64,000 bases of DNA from NCBI RefSeq assembly GCF_000482385.1, contig NZ_AXVD01000007.1:62001-126000 (forward strand). The letters are read 5' to 3'. This document shows positions 1 to 9,075 of the stretch, piece after piece. The position numbers and the translations under genes were made by a program. Below the pieces are notes generated by a model, which saw nothing but the letters and a program-made list of their open reading frames with translations, ran no database searches and had not been told where the DNA came from. The DNA is from Nocardia sp. CNY236 (lineage in GTDB: Bacteria; Actinomycetota; Actinomycetes; Mycobacteriales; Mycobacteriaceae). The first letter of the stretch is position 1. Every line of letters starts with the position of its first letter.

Positions 1-313
1 CGAGAACCTGCTCGGTTTCCGACTGGGAGACTCGATGTTTGACCCCGGCATGGGCGTCCGGGAGCACCGAGAAGTCCAGTGGAATACCACCGAAGTGGCC
101 TTGCACGCTCGTCTCCAGCTCGCCGAACCGGGGCAACAGTCCCCGCTGGTCGAAGACTTCCATGGTACGAGCGGAAAAGCCCAGTCCGCGCGATTCACCG
201 GTGCGTTTCGCGAGCCGCTCGACGACGATGGGGTGCGCCCCGGCCAAGGTGAGCTCAGCGGCAAGCATCAGGCCTGCCGGGCCGGCGCCGACGATAAGTA
301 CTGACGTATCCAT
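1..313 (-). CDS. FAD-dependent aromatic-polyketide oxygenase, N-terminal part (runs off left edge)
   Basis: Only the first 104 residues are in the window, starting at the ATG at 313. Residues 5-16 carry the Rossmann GxGxxG motif (GAGPAGLM) that binds the ADP part of FAD, and residues 72-81 read GHFGGIPLDF, a stretch typical of the PgaE/UrdE/JadH class of angucycline hydroxylases. It follows the FMN reductase by 13 bases and is the last visible gene of the polyketide operon, so it probably hydroxylates the polycyclic intermediate. It is a paralogue of the oxygenase at 3021-4511, which has a nearly identical GHFGGIPLDL segment. The substrate and position of hydroxylation cannot be read from this fragment. 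Confidence 0.85.
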   Translation of the reverse strand, partial: MDTSVLIVGAGPAGLMLAAELTLAGAHPIVVERLAKRTGESRGLGFSARTMEVFDQRGLLPRFGELETSVQGHFGGIPLDFSVLPDAHAGVKHRVSQSETEQVL

Positions 314-326
314 TTCTCTTACCCGT

Positions 327-914
327 TCAGACGCTGTAGGGAGTCTTGGCGCGCGCATCTTTGAGCGCGTTTGCCCACCAGACGAGTTGGTCGAGCATGT
401 CTTTGGCTGCGGCCTCACACGCGGCGCGGTCTTTGGGAAGCCCGTCTGTGTCGAAGGCCTCGGCGCAATCGCGGAAGCACACCGTGGACTGGATGGTCAT
501 CGCATGTAGCTCCGCGAATACTGCACGCAGATGCTCCACCGCACGCAGCCCGCCCGACATACCCCCATAGCTGACGAATCCGACGGGCTTTGCCCGCCAT
601 TGTGTGATGTGCCAGTCGATGAGGTTCTTCAAGCCTGCGGGGTAGCTGTGGTTGTACTCCGGAGTTACTACCACGAAAGCATCGGCACTTTCGATGCGCG
701 GGCTGATCTCGGCGAGTACCTCGACCATGTCCGGCGCGGGTTGCCGGGTCGGGCCGGTAAGACTCAAGGGTACGTCTGCCGCATCGATGACGTCCACGGT
801 CAGGTCCTCGCGATGGCCGGCCTCGGCGGCGAACCATTGCGCCACGGTCGGACCCAGCCGCCCGATGCGGACACTGCCGGTGATGATTGCCAGTCGGATA
901 GGTTCGTTGAGCAT
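327..914 (-). CDS. NADPH-dependent FMN reductase
   Basis: The 195-residue product fits the NADPH-dependent FMN reductase (flavodoxin-like) family in length and layout. Visible signatures are the N-terminal phosphate-binding turn ITGSVRIGRLG at about residues 11-21 and the VVTPEYNHSYPAGLKNLID segment at about 82-100. Such enzymes reduce FMN (or quinones) with NADPH. In a polyketide operon it most likely supplies reduced flavin to an oxygenase, as JadY-type reductases do in angucycline clusters. It lies between the MFS gene (52-base gap) and the oxygenase at the left edge (13-base gap), so it is cotranscribed. A quinone-reductase or redox-protection role is the main alternative. Confidence 0.85.
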   Translation of the reverse strand: MLNEPIRLAIITGSVRIGRLGPTVAQWFAAEAGHREDLTVDVIDAADVPLSLTGPTRQPAPDMVEVLAEISPRIESADAFVVVTPEYNHSYPAGLKNLIDWHITQWRAKPVGFVSYGGMSGGLRAVEHLRAVFAELHAMTIQSTVCFRDCAEAFDTDGLPKDRAACEAAAKDMLDQLVWWANALKDARAKTPYSV

Positions 915-965
915 AGATATCTTTCTCTTGGCACAGAAATAGGAAAGCGCTCGCCGCGCCGCGGG

Positions 966-2207
966 CTACCGCTGCGACGCGGATCGAGTTCGGCGCTCGG
1001 ATACGACGCCGAAACCGGCTATAGCCACGCTCAGCGCGGCTGCCGCGATGAGGACCGCCCCGGTGTGCCGATGATCGACAACCGCTGCTGGCGCTGTGTC
1101 GGCCAATCGCCACGACAACACCGCCAGCATGGACACGGCCCCGAGTTGGACACCGGTTTGATGGGTGGCCGCCGCCATCGCACGATCGGCCGTCGGTACC
1201 CGTGATACGGCTTGGATGTTCAGTGCAGCGAACGACAGCGCCAGACCCGCACCCACCAACAGCAGTGTCGGCAACAGATGCTCGACGTAGGACTCCGCCC
1301 GCGGTTGGGCGGCGTAGAGCACGTATGCGAGCAGGACCGCGCAACTGCCCAGCAGGATCGGCCATGGCGCGCCGTAGCGGCGCACCATCCGGGTGGACCA
1401 CCGTGCGGTCAGCGCCAGCGGCACGCACGCGGGGAGCAAAGCCAGCGCGATGACCAGAGGCGACCACCCGAGTCCGTAGTGCAGATCCACGGTTGTGATC
1501 ACCATCAGGTACAGGAACGAGCCATTGAGTAGCGCTCCGCCTGCGGCCGACCGCAGCAGCGCACCGTCTCCGACGAGTCGAAACCGCAGCGGCGTAGGCG
1601 CGTCTACATCCCGTGGAAGCACACGCATTCCGCACAGCAGCAACACCAGCGCCACCGGAATCGGAAACCATTGCGTCCACCGCCACGTCCACTCTGCTGT
1701 CAGTAGACCCGAGGCCAGCAGACCCACGGTGAAGCCGCTGGCGCCGAACTGCGAGTAGATCGACAGTGCCCGATCCCGTAATGCCCCTTCGGGAAAACTG
1801 CTTGCAATGATCGCCAGTCCGGTCGGGGCCGTCAGGGCCGCACAGGCGCCCTTCACCAGTCGACTCGCCAACAGCATGGCGGCGTTGTCCGCATACCCAC
1901 CGAGCACGCACGCCAAGACGAACACCAGTAGGGCGATCAGGAAGACACGCCGCCGGCCGAATCTGGACGTGAGGACCGGTGCCAGGAGCACAAGTCCTCC
2001 GAACCCGAGCGCAAACGCGGTCATGACCAAAGGCAACGACCACAGCGCGAGCCCCAAGTCCGCGGCAATCGCCGGAAGCGCGACGATCACAACCGATACT
2101 TCCAGCGCGTCGAGCAACATATTGGCCGACAACACCGCCACCAGGACCCACAGTGCCGCCGACGCCTGCGGTTCACTGGCCGACACGGACACGGCTGGCC
2201 GACTCAT
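966..2207 (-). CDS. MFS transporter, probable polyketide exporter
   Basis: The 413-residue protein is almost entirely hydrophobic and has the major facilitator layout. The loop after the second helix reads LTSRFGRRRVF at about residues 80-90, a variant of MFS motif A. A strong GGGGAG ribosome-binding site lies 7 bases before the ATG at 2207. It follows the SDR gene by 15 bases inside the polyketide operon, so it is most easily read as the product efflux pump and self-resistance gene. The length suggests about 12 membrane spans rather than the 14 of many drug exporters. The substrate is inferred from context only. Confidence 0.85.
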   Translation of the reverse strand: MSRPAVSVSASEPQASAALWVLVAVLSANMLLDALEVSVVIVALPAIAADLGLALWSLPLVMTAFALGFGGLVLLAPVLTSRFGRRRVFLIALLVFVLACVLGGYADNAAMLLASRLVKGACAALTAPTGLAIIASSFPEGALRDRALSIYSQFGASGFTVGLLASGLLTAEWTWRWTQWFPIPVALVLLLCGMRVLPRDVDAPTPLRFRLVGDGALLRSAAGGALLNGSFLYLMVITTVDLHYGLGWSPLVIALALLPACVPLALTARWSTRMVRRYGAPWPILLGSCAVLLAYVLYAAQPRAESYVEHLLPTLLLVGAGLALSFAALNIQAVSRVPTADRAMAAATHQTGVQLGAVSMLAVLSWRLADTAPAAVVDHRHTGAVLIAAAALSVAIAGFGVVSERRTRSASQR

Positions 2208-2222
2208 GACCCGACTCCCCCG

Positions 2223-2984
2223 TCAGCCGAGCAGCGAGCCGCCGCTGGCATCGATGAACGCGCCGGTGATCCATCGAGCATCGGGAGAGGCCAGGAAGGC
2301 CACCACATCCGCCACGTCGGCGGGTTCCCCCAGCCGGCCGAACGCCGATAGTTCGGACATCTGGGCCACCGCCTCGGGGATGTCGAACACCGGGCTCCCA
2401 TTGTTGGTGATGCCGGGCGCGACACTATTGACAGTGATCCCACGCGGACCGAGATGTTTGGCGAAGTGGAAAGCAAGCTGCTCCAGAGCGCCTTTGGTCA
2501 TCGCATAGGCAACTTCGTCCGGATTGGCGAATCGGGTCAGCCCAGAAGAGATTCCAATGATCCGGCCTCCGTCGGGCATCATGCCGAGCGCCCGTTGAGT
2601 GATGAAGAACGGCGCCTTGGCGTTCACAGCGACGAGCCGATCGAACAGCTCGGGCGTGACTTCCTCGGGCGCAATGCCTCCCATGATTCCGGCATTGTTC
2701 ACAACGATGTCCAGCTCTGCTCGACTCGCGCGCTCTTTCAGTTTGCGTTCGACCGCCTCGAAGAGGGTGTCGACATCGCCGGGCACCCCGAGCTCGGCCT
2801 GCACACCGAACGCGGCTCCGCCGGCAGCCTCGATTCCAGCGACGACCTCGTTGGCCGTGTCGGTCTGTCGCGCGTAGTGCACCGCGACGAGCGCTCCCTC
2901 ACGGGCGAGTCGTTCGGCGATCGCTCGGCCGATGCCGCGGCTCGAGCCGGTGACCAACGCTGTCTTACCGGTCAATGTTCCCAC
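2223..2984 (-). CDS. SDR reductase resembling angucycline LanV / PgaM reductase domain
   Basis: This 253-residue short-chain dehydrogenase starts at a GTG (2984) with AGGAG just upstream. It has the cofactor motif TGSSRGIG at residues 13-20, NNAG near 96, catalytic Ser in GISSG and the YAMTK pair (YxxxK) near 160. The stretch around the active site (SSGLTRFANP, then APGITNNGSPVFD) is, as I recall it, characteristic of the NADPH-dependent 6-ketoreductases of angucycline pathways (LanV, UrdM/PgaM reductase domain). The gene sits directly after the oxygenase at 3021, mirroring the oxygenase-reductase pairing of PgaM but as separate genes. A different ketoreduction position is possible. Confidence 0.85.
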   Translation of the reverse strand: MGTLTGKTALVTGSSRGIGRAIAERLAREGALVAVHYARQTDTANEVVAGIEAAGGAAFGVQAELGVPGDVDTLFEAVERKLKERASRAELDIVVNNAGIMGGIAPEEVTPELFDRLVAVNAKAPFFITQRALGMMPDGGRIIGISSGLTRFANPDEVAYAMTKGALEQLAFHFAKHLGPRGITVNSVAPGITNNGSPVFDIPEAVAQMSELSAFGRLGEPADVADVVAFLASPDARWITGAFIDASGGSLLG

Positions 2985-3020
2985 GTGAATCTCCTGTTCT
3001 TCATCACTTCTGAGTCCGCA

Positions 3021-4511
3021 TCAGGACTCCGGCGCGCCGAACCAGCGACGCAGCGCGTCCGCAAGTTCGACGCGGTCGCCATCGGCCCACACGATGTATC
3101 CGTCCGGCCGCACCAGTGCCGCGGTGAACGTCGGGTCCGCCTCGTCGGCCGGGGTTGCATGCACCACGGAAACTCGACCCCCCCAGCGTCTGACCAGGTC
3201 GTCGGTTGTGCGGTCACCGGCAAGCTCGAGAAAGACCCCTTTGCCGGGCTCGAGCAGCGCGAAAGTGTCCCCCGCTCCGAACGCGGTGTGCAGCTGTCGA
3301 TACGGGACCGTGCGACCGAGCCAGGTGTGTGCCCCCTCGGCAATGTCGTAGCGGATGTCGTGCCCGCTGATCACTTCGGCGAGGTGCCGGCGCACCGAGT
3401 CGAATCCCGCCAGTTCCCGCGTCAGCGTGCGTAGCGGGTCGATATCCATACCGCCCAGCAACAATAATGACTGTGCGGCAATGTGTTTCAACACGCGCTG
3501 CCCAACGGCGTGACGTTCGGTGTGGTAGGTATCCAGCAGATCGGACTCCGGACCGTGTCGCAGGTGAGCTGCGAGTTTCCATCCCAGATTTGCCGAATCC
3601 TGGATTCCCAGATTGAGCGCCTGGCCGCCGACCGGCATCTGAGCATGTGCGGCGTCACCCGCCACCAGGATTCGCCCCTGACGATAGGACTTCACCTGTC
3701 GCAGGGTGTTGTCGAACGTGTTGACCCACACAGGTCTGCCCAGTCGAATGTCCTCGCCGGTAACCCGCTCCCACGCCGCTGCGACCGCGGAGTACTCCGC
3801 CGCCGGAGCGCGCCCCGGCGGCGGACCAGCGAACTCGTGCACCATGACCCGGGTCGTGCCCTCTGCATTGGTGGAGGCGATGGCCAGCCCGTTCGGATGG
3901 CGCTCGAAACGTCGATCCGGGATGTCGATACCCCGGACATCCGCCCGCCAGAGCAGCCGGTCGCCCGACTGTCCCGGGAAATCGAACTCGCCCACACGGC
4001 GCACCGTGCTGTGTTCACCGTCACAGCCGACGAGATAGCGCGCGCGCATACGGACGAGTCCGTTCGGACCCTTCGCGATTGCGATGACGTGATCACCGGT
4101 GTGTTCGAGGTCGATGACCTCATGGGATCGGCGGATGTCGGCCCCGCGCGCCACCGCAGCACGCTGCAGCACAGCTTCGACCCGTGACTGCACCACCTTC
4201 CATTGACCACTGAACGGACTGGATACCGTGAGGTCGAGCGGGATCCCGCCGAAATGACCCATTGCGATGCGGGATGGGTCACCGAATTCGCGCAGCAGTG
4301 CCCGCTGCGCGAACAACTCCATCGTCCGGGCATGCAGGGTCGAGGCCCTCGACTCGGTCATCGGCTGGTCGAGGCATTCGAACACGGTGGTCGCCACTCC
4401 GGCCCGGCACAGCTCGTGCGCGAGCATCAATCCGACCGGACCGGCCCCGACAACCAGCACATCGCAGATGTCGTCGACTCGAGTGCGTCGCTCAGACGCG
4501 TTGTTCGACAT
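3021..4511 (-). CDS. FAD-dependent angucycline-type oxygenase (PgaM/PgaE class)
   Basis: The 496-residue flavoprotein starts at the ATG at 4511, which lies inside the 3' end of the aromatase gene (20-base overlap), so translation is probably coupled. Motifs are GAGPVG near residue 20 (FAD Rossmann fold), YLVGCDGEHSTVRR near 160 (DG motif contacting NADPH) and VAGDAAHAQMPVGGQ near 290 (GD motif for the FAD ribityl chain). The C-terminal thioredoxin-like domain ends in a region with ALVRPDGYIVWAD. GHFGGIPLDL and the spacing match class A aromatic hydroxylases of angucycline pathways. It probably installs oxygen on the benz[a]anthracene skeleton together with the downstream SDR. Confidence 0.9.
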   Translation of the reverse strand: MSNNASERRTRVDDICDVLVVGAGPVGLMLAHELCRAGVATTVFECLDQPMTESRASTLHARTMELFAQRALLREFGDPSRIAMGHFGGIPLDLTVSSPFSGQWKVVQSRVEAVLQRAAVARGADIRRSHEVIDLEHTGDHVIAIAKGPNGLVRMRARYLVGCDGEHSTVRRVGEFDFPGQSGDRLLWRADVRGIDIPDRRFERHPNGLAIASTNAEGTTRVMVHEFAGPPPGRAPAAEYSAVAAAWERVTGEDIRLGRPVWVNTFDNTLRQVKSYRQGRILVAGDAAHAQMPVGGQALNLGIQDSANLGWKLAAHLRHGPESDLLDTYHTERHAVGQRVLKHIAAQSLLLLGGMDIDPLRTLTRELAGFDSVRRHLAEVISGHDIRYDIAEGAHTWLGRTVPYRQLHTAFGAGDTFALLEPGKGVFLELAGDRTTDDLVRRWGGRVSVVHATPADEADPTFTAALVRPDGYIVWADGDRVELADALRRWFGAPES

Positions 4512-5433
4512 ACTGTTTCGCGTGCTGGAGCGTTGCTCGGCTATTGGTGCCCAAGGCGTTCCGGATGAACGCACGCGCCTGCGCGGAATCGGCCCCCGCA
4601 CCCAGGATCGGTTCGATGTTCTCGCGCCGGATGATCACGGTGTGCTGCGAGGTGACGAACACTCCTGTTTCGGTTCCACGCACGGACCAGCATCCCGTGT
4701 GCAGCTCCATGAGCGCGGGCAGTCCGATCTGCTTGTAGATGATGCGATCGTGCGGGGAACAGATCCGAATGGACGTGGTGGTGTGGACCGATCCGTCCGC
4801 AGCCTCGGTGGTCATCTCCAGCAGTTGCTGCCCCGGGACGTCCTCCTGTAGGGCGACCTCGGCGACGTGCGGGAGTCGCTGCGGCCACAGATCCGCACGG
4901 TTGAGGAAGTCGTAGACGTCCTCGGCTCGGCCAGGGACGCTGATGCTGTCTTCGAAGGACAACATCAGTTCTCGATCGTCGGCCGTCCGGGTGGCGGCGG
5001 CGCTCAGCGCCGCCAACTCCGCTTGGCTATTGCGATCGACCGCCGCCTCGATCCAAGCCAGTCCCTCCGGATCGTCGTTCACCGCCCGATAGTCGTGATA
5101 GAGCCGCACCCGAGATGTGCTTGCGCTGGTCGGCTCGACCACCCACTGCCCACCCATCGCCGCCACCGGAGGCGCCGACACCTCCTGCCGGAAGGTGACC
5201 TGCCGGCGTTCATGGTCGAATTCGCGGCGCGATATCCATGTCTTGACCGACCCGTTCGCCGTCGCCCAGATGCGAATCCTCTCACTGTCACCGGATCGCT
5301 CCAGACACTCGACATGCACGGTCGGCGGAAAAACCGTCGGCCAGTCCTCGACTCCGATGATCAACCGGTAGATGACTTCCGCGGGAGCATCGATCGAGAT
5401 CCCATGCTCCACGCGTCGTGGTTCTGCTTGCAT
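4492..5433 (-). CDS. Didomain aromatase/cyclase of the type II PKS
   Basis: The 313-residue protein contains two consecutive START/SRPBCC-type domains (about residues 5-150 and 165-310), as in the ActVII/UrdL/JadD aromatase-cyclases that close and aromatise the first ring of C9-reduced polyketides. The second half has AEDVYDFLNRADLWPQRLPHV, paralleling AEVIYRLIIGVEDWPTVFPPTV in the first half. The start is the ATG at 5433, chosen because GGAGGAG lies right before it and the homology begins there; the open frame extends further upstream without homology. It follows the ketoreductase by 17 bases and overlaps the oxygenase gene. Confidence 0.92.
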   Translation of the reverse strand: MQAEPRRVEHGISIDAPAEVIYRLIIGVEDWPTVFPPTVHVECLERSGDSERIRIWATANGSVKTWISRREFDHERRQVTFRQEVSAPPVAAMGGQWVVEPTSASTSRVRLYHDYRAVNDDPEGLAWIEAAVDRNSQAELAALSAAATRTADDRELMLSFEDSISVPGRAEDVYDFLNRADLWPQRLPHVAEVALQEDVPGQQLLEMTTEAADGSVHTTTSIRICSPHDRIIYKQIGLPALMELHTGCWSVRGTETGVFVTSQHTVIIRRENIEPILGAGADSAQARAFIRNALGTNSRATLQHAKQYVEQRV

Positions 5434-5450
5434 CAGCGCTCCTCCAGAAG

Positions 5451-6251
5451 TCAGAAATTGCCCAGTCCGCCGCAGACATTCATGGCCTGAGCGGTGATCG
5501 GTGCTGCAGTGTCGGAAGTCAGATAGCGAATCAACCCCGCGACCTCGTCGGGAGTGGAGTAGCGCCCCAATGGGATCTTCGCTTGGAACCGTCGCATGAC
5601 CTCGTCGACGGGCACCTGCCACGCAGCGGCGTAGCCTGCGCGGACCCGCTCCGCCATCGGCGTTTCGACATACCCGGGACACACGGCGTTGACGGTGATG
5701 CCTGTCGGCGCGAGCTCGTTGCCGAGAGCTTTGGTGAAGCCCACCACCCCGTGCTTGGAGGCGCTGTAGGGCGCACCGAGCACCACGCCCTGCTTACCGG
5801 CTGTCGATGCGACATTGATGATTCGGCCCCAACCACCGGCTCGCATACCGCCCCCGGTCAGCACTTCCCGGGTCATCCGGAAGACACTGTTGAGGTTGGT
5901 ATCGATGACGTCCAACCACAACTCGTCGGCGATTTCCGCGGTAATACCGCCGCCGCCACGGCCCGCATTGTTGACCAGGATGCCAATGGGGCCGTAGCGA
6001 TCCACCGCCGAGCGTACGAGATCGGTGACGCTGTCCTGGGACCGCACATCGCAGGCGCTTCCGTCGGCCTCGTAGCCGAGCTCACGCAGTTGCTCGACTG
6101 TGGCTTGCACCGCGCTCTTGGTTCGGGCGCACAGATACACCCGATGCCCTCCGGCCGCCAGCGTCGTGGCTGCCGCCAGCCCGATTCCACTGGTGCCTCC
6201 GGTCACGACGACGGTTCTGGCCGACTGCTCCGGTTCGTTTCTCGTACTCAT
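5451..6251 (-). CDS. Type II PKS C9 ketoreductase (ActIII-like)
   Basis: This 266-residue SDR reduces the C9 carbonyl of the nascent polyketide on the ACP using NADPH. It has TGGTSGIG near residue 17, NNAG near 97, catalytic Ser in NVAST and YSASKHGVVGFTKALG (YxxxK) near 168. The C-terminus ALNVCGG-type ending (here MNVCGGLGNF) and the segment AVCPGYVETPMAERVR are hallmarks of the ActIII family. The start codon overlaps the ACP stop codon as ATGA, so the two genes are translationally coupled. Presence of a C9 KR argues for a C9-reduced product class (angucycline, anthracycline, actinorhodin) rather than a tetracenomycin type. Confidence 0.95.
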   Translation of the reverse strand: MSTRNEPEQSARTVVVTGGTSGIGLAAATTLAAGGHRVYLCARTKSAVQATVEQLRELGYEADGSACDVRSQDSVTDLVRSAVDRYGPIGILVNNAGRGGGGITAEIADELWLDVIDTNLNSVFRMTREVLTGGGMRAGGWGRIINVASTAGKQGVVLGAPYSASKHGVVGFTKALGNELAPTGITVNAVCPGYVETPMAERVRAGYAAAWQVPVDEVMRRFQAKIPLGRYSTPDEVAGLIRYLTSDTAAPITAQAMNVCGGLGNF

Positions 6252-6511
6252 AGCGAGGGCTCCGTTGCTAGTTGCTGATTGACGACCTCGAGCAGCGCCC
6301 TGGGTGTGGAGGCGTCGATCAATACCGAATCCTCGAGCTTCACACCGTATTCGCGTTCGATCCTTCCCGCGGTCTCCAGTAGGGCCAGCGATTCGTAGCC
6401 CAGTTCCTCGAACGGCGTATCGATGATGTCGCCGTCGAGGCCTTCGACCTCACCTGCGGCCGCTCGAATCACTCGCCGCAAGTCGGCGAGTTCGAATTCT
6501 TCGACTGACAA
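6248..6511 (-). CDS. Acyl carrier protein of the type II PKS
   Basis: The 87-residue ACP carries the growing chain on a phosphopantetheine attached to Ser41 in the motif LGYESLALLE. The start is a TTG at 6511: it is preceded by GGGAGAGA at good spacing, gives a product of normal ACP length and removes an unrelated upstream extension. The residue before the serine is Glu where most ACPs have Asp (DSL), a conservative oddity. The gene lies 35 bases after the chain-length factor and its stop overlaps the ketoreductase start. A phosphopantetheinyl transferase is needed and is not in the window. Confidence 0.93.
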   Translation of the reverse strand: MSVEEFELADLRRVIRAAAGEVEGLDGDIIDTPFEELGYESLALLETAGRIEREYGVKLEDSVLIDASTPRALLEVVNQQLATEPSL

Positions 6512-6546
6512 ATCTCTCTCCCGATTCGAATTTCGGTCGGCGTCAC

Positions 6547-7755
6547 TCACACAGCGCCGACGATGAGTGCGGAGTTGAATCCGCCGATACCCCGGCCGAG
6601 CACCATGGCGTTTCGCACGGTGGCCGGGCGCGTCTCGGTGACCACGTCGAGGTCGTAGCTCGACATCGGGTCGATGTTGGTCGTGGGGGGTATGCACCCG
6701 TCACGAATGGATAGCAGGGCAGTGGCGACATCCAGCGCGCCGGCACCACAACCGAGCCTTCCCGTCATGGTTTTCGGGGCCGTGACCGGAACCTCACACG
6801 GCCCGAACACCGCGCCGATGGCCTCGGCTTCGATCTGGTCCAATTCGAGATCTGCTGCGGCGTCGGCGAATACGACATCCACATCGCCCGGCGCCAATTC
6901 CGCGTCGGCCAATGCGAGTTCGATAGCGCGGCGCAATCCGGGTTCGTGCCCGCTACCGGGCTTGGGATCGAAGGTGGTCGCGTACCCGGCGATCGTGCCG
7001 TATATACGTGCACCGCGATCGCGCGCGGCTGCCATATCTTCCACTGCCAGTAGTGCGCCGCCTTCACCGGGCAGTTGACCGTGTGCCTCGGCGTCGAATG
7101 GTAAGTAGGCGCGATCGGCCAGCTCGCTGGTGCTGATCCGGCCGCTTGCCTGCAGCGCTACCCAACCCCAGGAACAAATCGGCGCATCGACACCTCCCGA
7201 GAGCACCAACGCGCTTCCTCGGCGAATCTCCCTCCGCGCCTGGGCCAGCGCATCCAAACCACCTGCCTGGTCGCTCACCACGACACTGCTGGGTCCACGC
7301 ATACCCTGTCTGATCGAGATCTGACCGGTGTTCACCGCATAGAACCACGCGAAGGACTGATATGCGCTGACGTGGCTGCCGCCTTTGCTCCACAGATTGC
7401 GCAACTCCCCCTCGCCGAACTCGAACCCGCCACAGGTATTGGCGGTGACCACGCCCATGCGGAACTCGGCCATGTCGGATGTCCGGATGTCTCCGTCCTG
7501 TAGCGCCCAGTCCGCGGCCACGAGAGCCAGCTGTGTCATCCTGTCCGTCTGTGGAAGCAGCCGCTTGGGCAGGTGGTCCTCGGCGTCGAAGCCTGAAATC
7601 TCTCCTGCCAGCGTGCTCGGGTACTGCGTGATATCGAACCGTCCAACCCGCCCGATTCCGCTTTTTCCGCTACAGGTGGCCGACCAATAATCGGCGACTC
7701 CGAGACCATTGGGGGCGACCACACCGAGGCCAGTGATCACTGCCGAAACCGTCAC
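6547..7755 (-). CDS. Type II PKS chain-length factor (KS-beta)
   Basis: The 402-residue protein is a ketosynthase homologue in which the active-site cysteine is replaced by Gln163 in the motif SDQAGGLDAL, the diagnostic CLF feature that makes it a decarboxylating, chain-length-setting partner rather than a condensing enzyme. The start is the GTG at 7755, whose last two bases form the stop of the KS-alpha gene (GTGA overlap), the classic coupling of the heterodimer. The ORF is open further upstream only because it overlaps the KS-alpha gene. Which chain length it sets (C20 would fit an angucycline) cannot be read with certainty by eye. Confidence 0.95.
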   Translation of the reverse strand: MTVSAVITGLGVVAPNGLGVADYWSATCSGKSGIGRVGRFDITQYPSTLAGEISGFDAEDHLPKRLLPQTDRMTQLALVAADWALQDGDIRTSDMAEFRMGVVTANTCGGFEFGEGELRNLWSKGGSHVSAYQSFAWFYAVNTGQISIRQGMRGPSSVVVSDQAGGLDALAQARREIRRGSALVLSGGVDAPICSWGWVALQASGRISTSELADRAYLPFDAEAHGQLPGEGGALLAVEDMAAARDRGARIYGTIAGYATTFDPKPGSGHEPGLRRAIELALADAELAPGDVDVVFADAAADLELDQIEAEAIGAVFGPCEVPVTAPKTMTGRLGCGAGALDVATALLSIRDGCIPPTTNIDPMSSYDLDVVTETRPATVRNAMVLGRGIGGFNSALIVGAV

Positions 7756-9020
7756 GCTGCACGCCTTTCCGGATGAGTGAGGACCATTGCGCTCTGGAAG
7801 CCACCGAAACCGCTTCCGACTGTCAGCACGACATCTGTCTTCCACTCGCGCGCGGTCACTGGTACGTAGTCGAGATCGCATTCTGGGTCGGCCGTGTGCA
7901 GATTGGCAGTGGGCGGCACGGCATTGTTTTCTATCGCCAAGACAGAGGCGGCGATCTCGACAGATCCGATAGCTCCGAGCGAGTGCCCGATCATGGACTT
8001 GATCGAACTGACCGGCACCCGATAGGCCTGCTCACCGAGTGCCCGTTTGAATGCGGCGGTCTCGTGCCGATCGTTCTGCTTCGTTCCCGATCCGTGCGCA
8101 TTGATGTAATCGACGTCGCTGGCTGCAACTTCCGCCTCGATCAGTGCCGCGCCGATTGCATCGGCCATTTCCCTACCATCGGGTTTCAACCCGGTCATGT
8201 GATACGCATTGCTGCGCGAGGCATATCCCGCTATTTCAGCGTAAATTCGCGCTCCGCGCCTTTGCGCGTTCTCTCTCTCCTCGAGCACGAAGATGGCGGC
8301 ACCTTCGGCCAGGACGAATCCGTTGCGTGAACGGTCGAACGGCCGGGAGGCGCACTCCGGTTCATCATTGCGCGGTGTCGTGGCGCGAATGGCATCGAAG
8401 CACGCCACCGTGATAGGAGATATCGGAGCATCGGTGGCGCCGGCGACCATGACGTCGGCCGAACCTTCGCGAATGAGTTCGACCGCGTGGGCAACCGAGT
8501 CGATTCCGGAGGTGCAACCGGTCGAGATCACCGACGTGGGTCCCTGCGCGCCGACCAGCCAGGCCACTTCGGTGGCGAACGAACTCGGAACGAAATAGTT
8601 GTACAGGTGCGGGACCGCGTACTCGTGATCCACCAAATGCAACCGACCATCATCGCTGACGACCCGATATTCCTGGTCGAGACCGGTGGTAGCGCCAACG
8701 GCGCTGCCTACGGTCACACCCAGCCGGTGTGGGTCCAGTGCGCCGGTATCGAGACCGGCATCACCGATGGCCTCGCGTGCCGCGGCCACTGCCAGCTGAG
8801 CCGCCCGGTCCATGCGCCGGATCTCCTGCACCCCCAGACCGTGTTCGGCAGGCACGAAGTCGATCTCGCCCGCGACCTGCGAGCGGAAGGAGGAGGCATC
8901 GAAGAAGGTGACCCCACGAGTCGCGGTACGCCCCGCGAGCAACAGATCCCAGAATGCGCGCTTTCCGATTCCTCCCGGCGCGAGCACGCCGATGCCAGTA
9001 ACAACTACTTGACGTTTCAC
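7752..9020 (-). CDS. Type II PKS ketosynthase alpha
   Basis: The 422-residue beta-ketoacyl synthase has the complete catalytic set: Cys169 in ISTGCTSGID, His309 in NAHGSGTKQND and Lys341/His346 in KSMIGHSLGA. It catalyses repeated decarboxylative Claisen condensations of malonyl-ACP in complex with the chain-length factor. The GTG at 9020 is chosen as start because GAGAGG lies 6 bases upstream and KRQVVVTGIG is the usual N-terminus. It is followed without gap by the CLF gene (4-base overlap) and preceded by the TcmI-type cyclase gene 55 bases upstream. Confidence 0.96.
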   Translation of the reverse strand: MKRQVVVTGIGVLAPGGIGKRAFWDLLLAGRTATRGVTFFDASSFRSQVAGEIDFVPAEHGLGVQEIRRMDRAAQLAVAAAREAIGDAGLDTGALDPHRLGVTVGSAVGATTGLDQEYRVVSDDGRLHLVDHEYAVPHLYNYFVPSSFATEVAWLVGAQGPTSVISTGCTSGIDSVAHAVELIREGSADVMVAGATDAPISPITVACFDAIRATTPRNDEPECASRPFDRSRNGFVLAEGAAIFVLEERENAQRRGARIYAEIAGYASRSNAYHMTGLKPDGREMADAIGAALIEAEVAASDVDYINAHGSGTKQNDRHETAAFKRALGEQAYRVPVSSIKSMIGHSLGAIGSVEIAASVLAIENNAVPPTANLHTADPECDLDYVPVTAREWKTDVVLTVGSGFGGFQSAMVLTHPERRAA

Positions 9021-9075
9021 CGCAAACCTCTCGGTATACAAACCACTTGCATTGGCCGGTATGAGCGGCCGAACT

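Noticed and set aside
415..2151. Long minus-strand frame spanning the FMN reductase and MFS genes
   Set aside because: It is out of frame with two clearly recognisable genes and has no homology-like content of its own.
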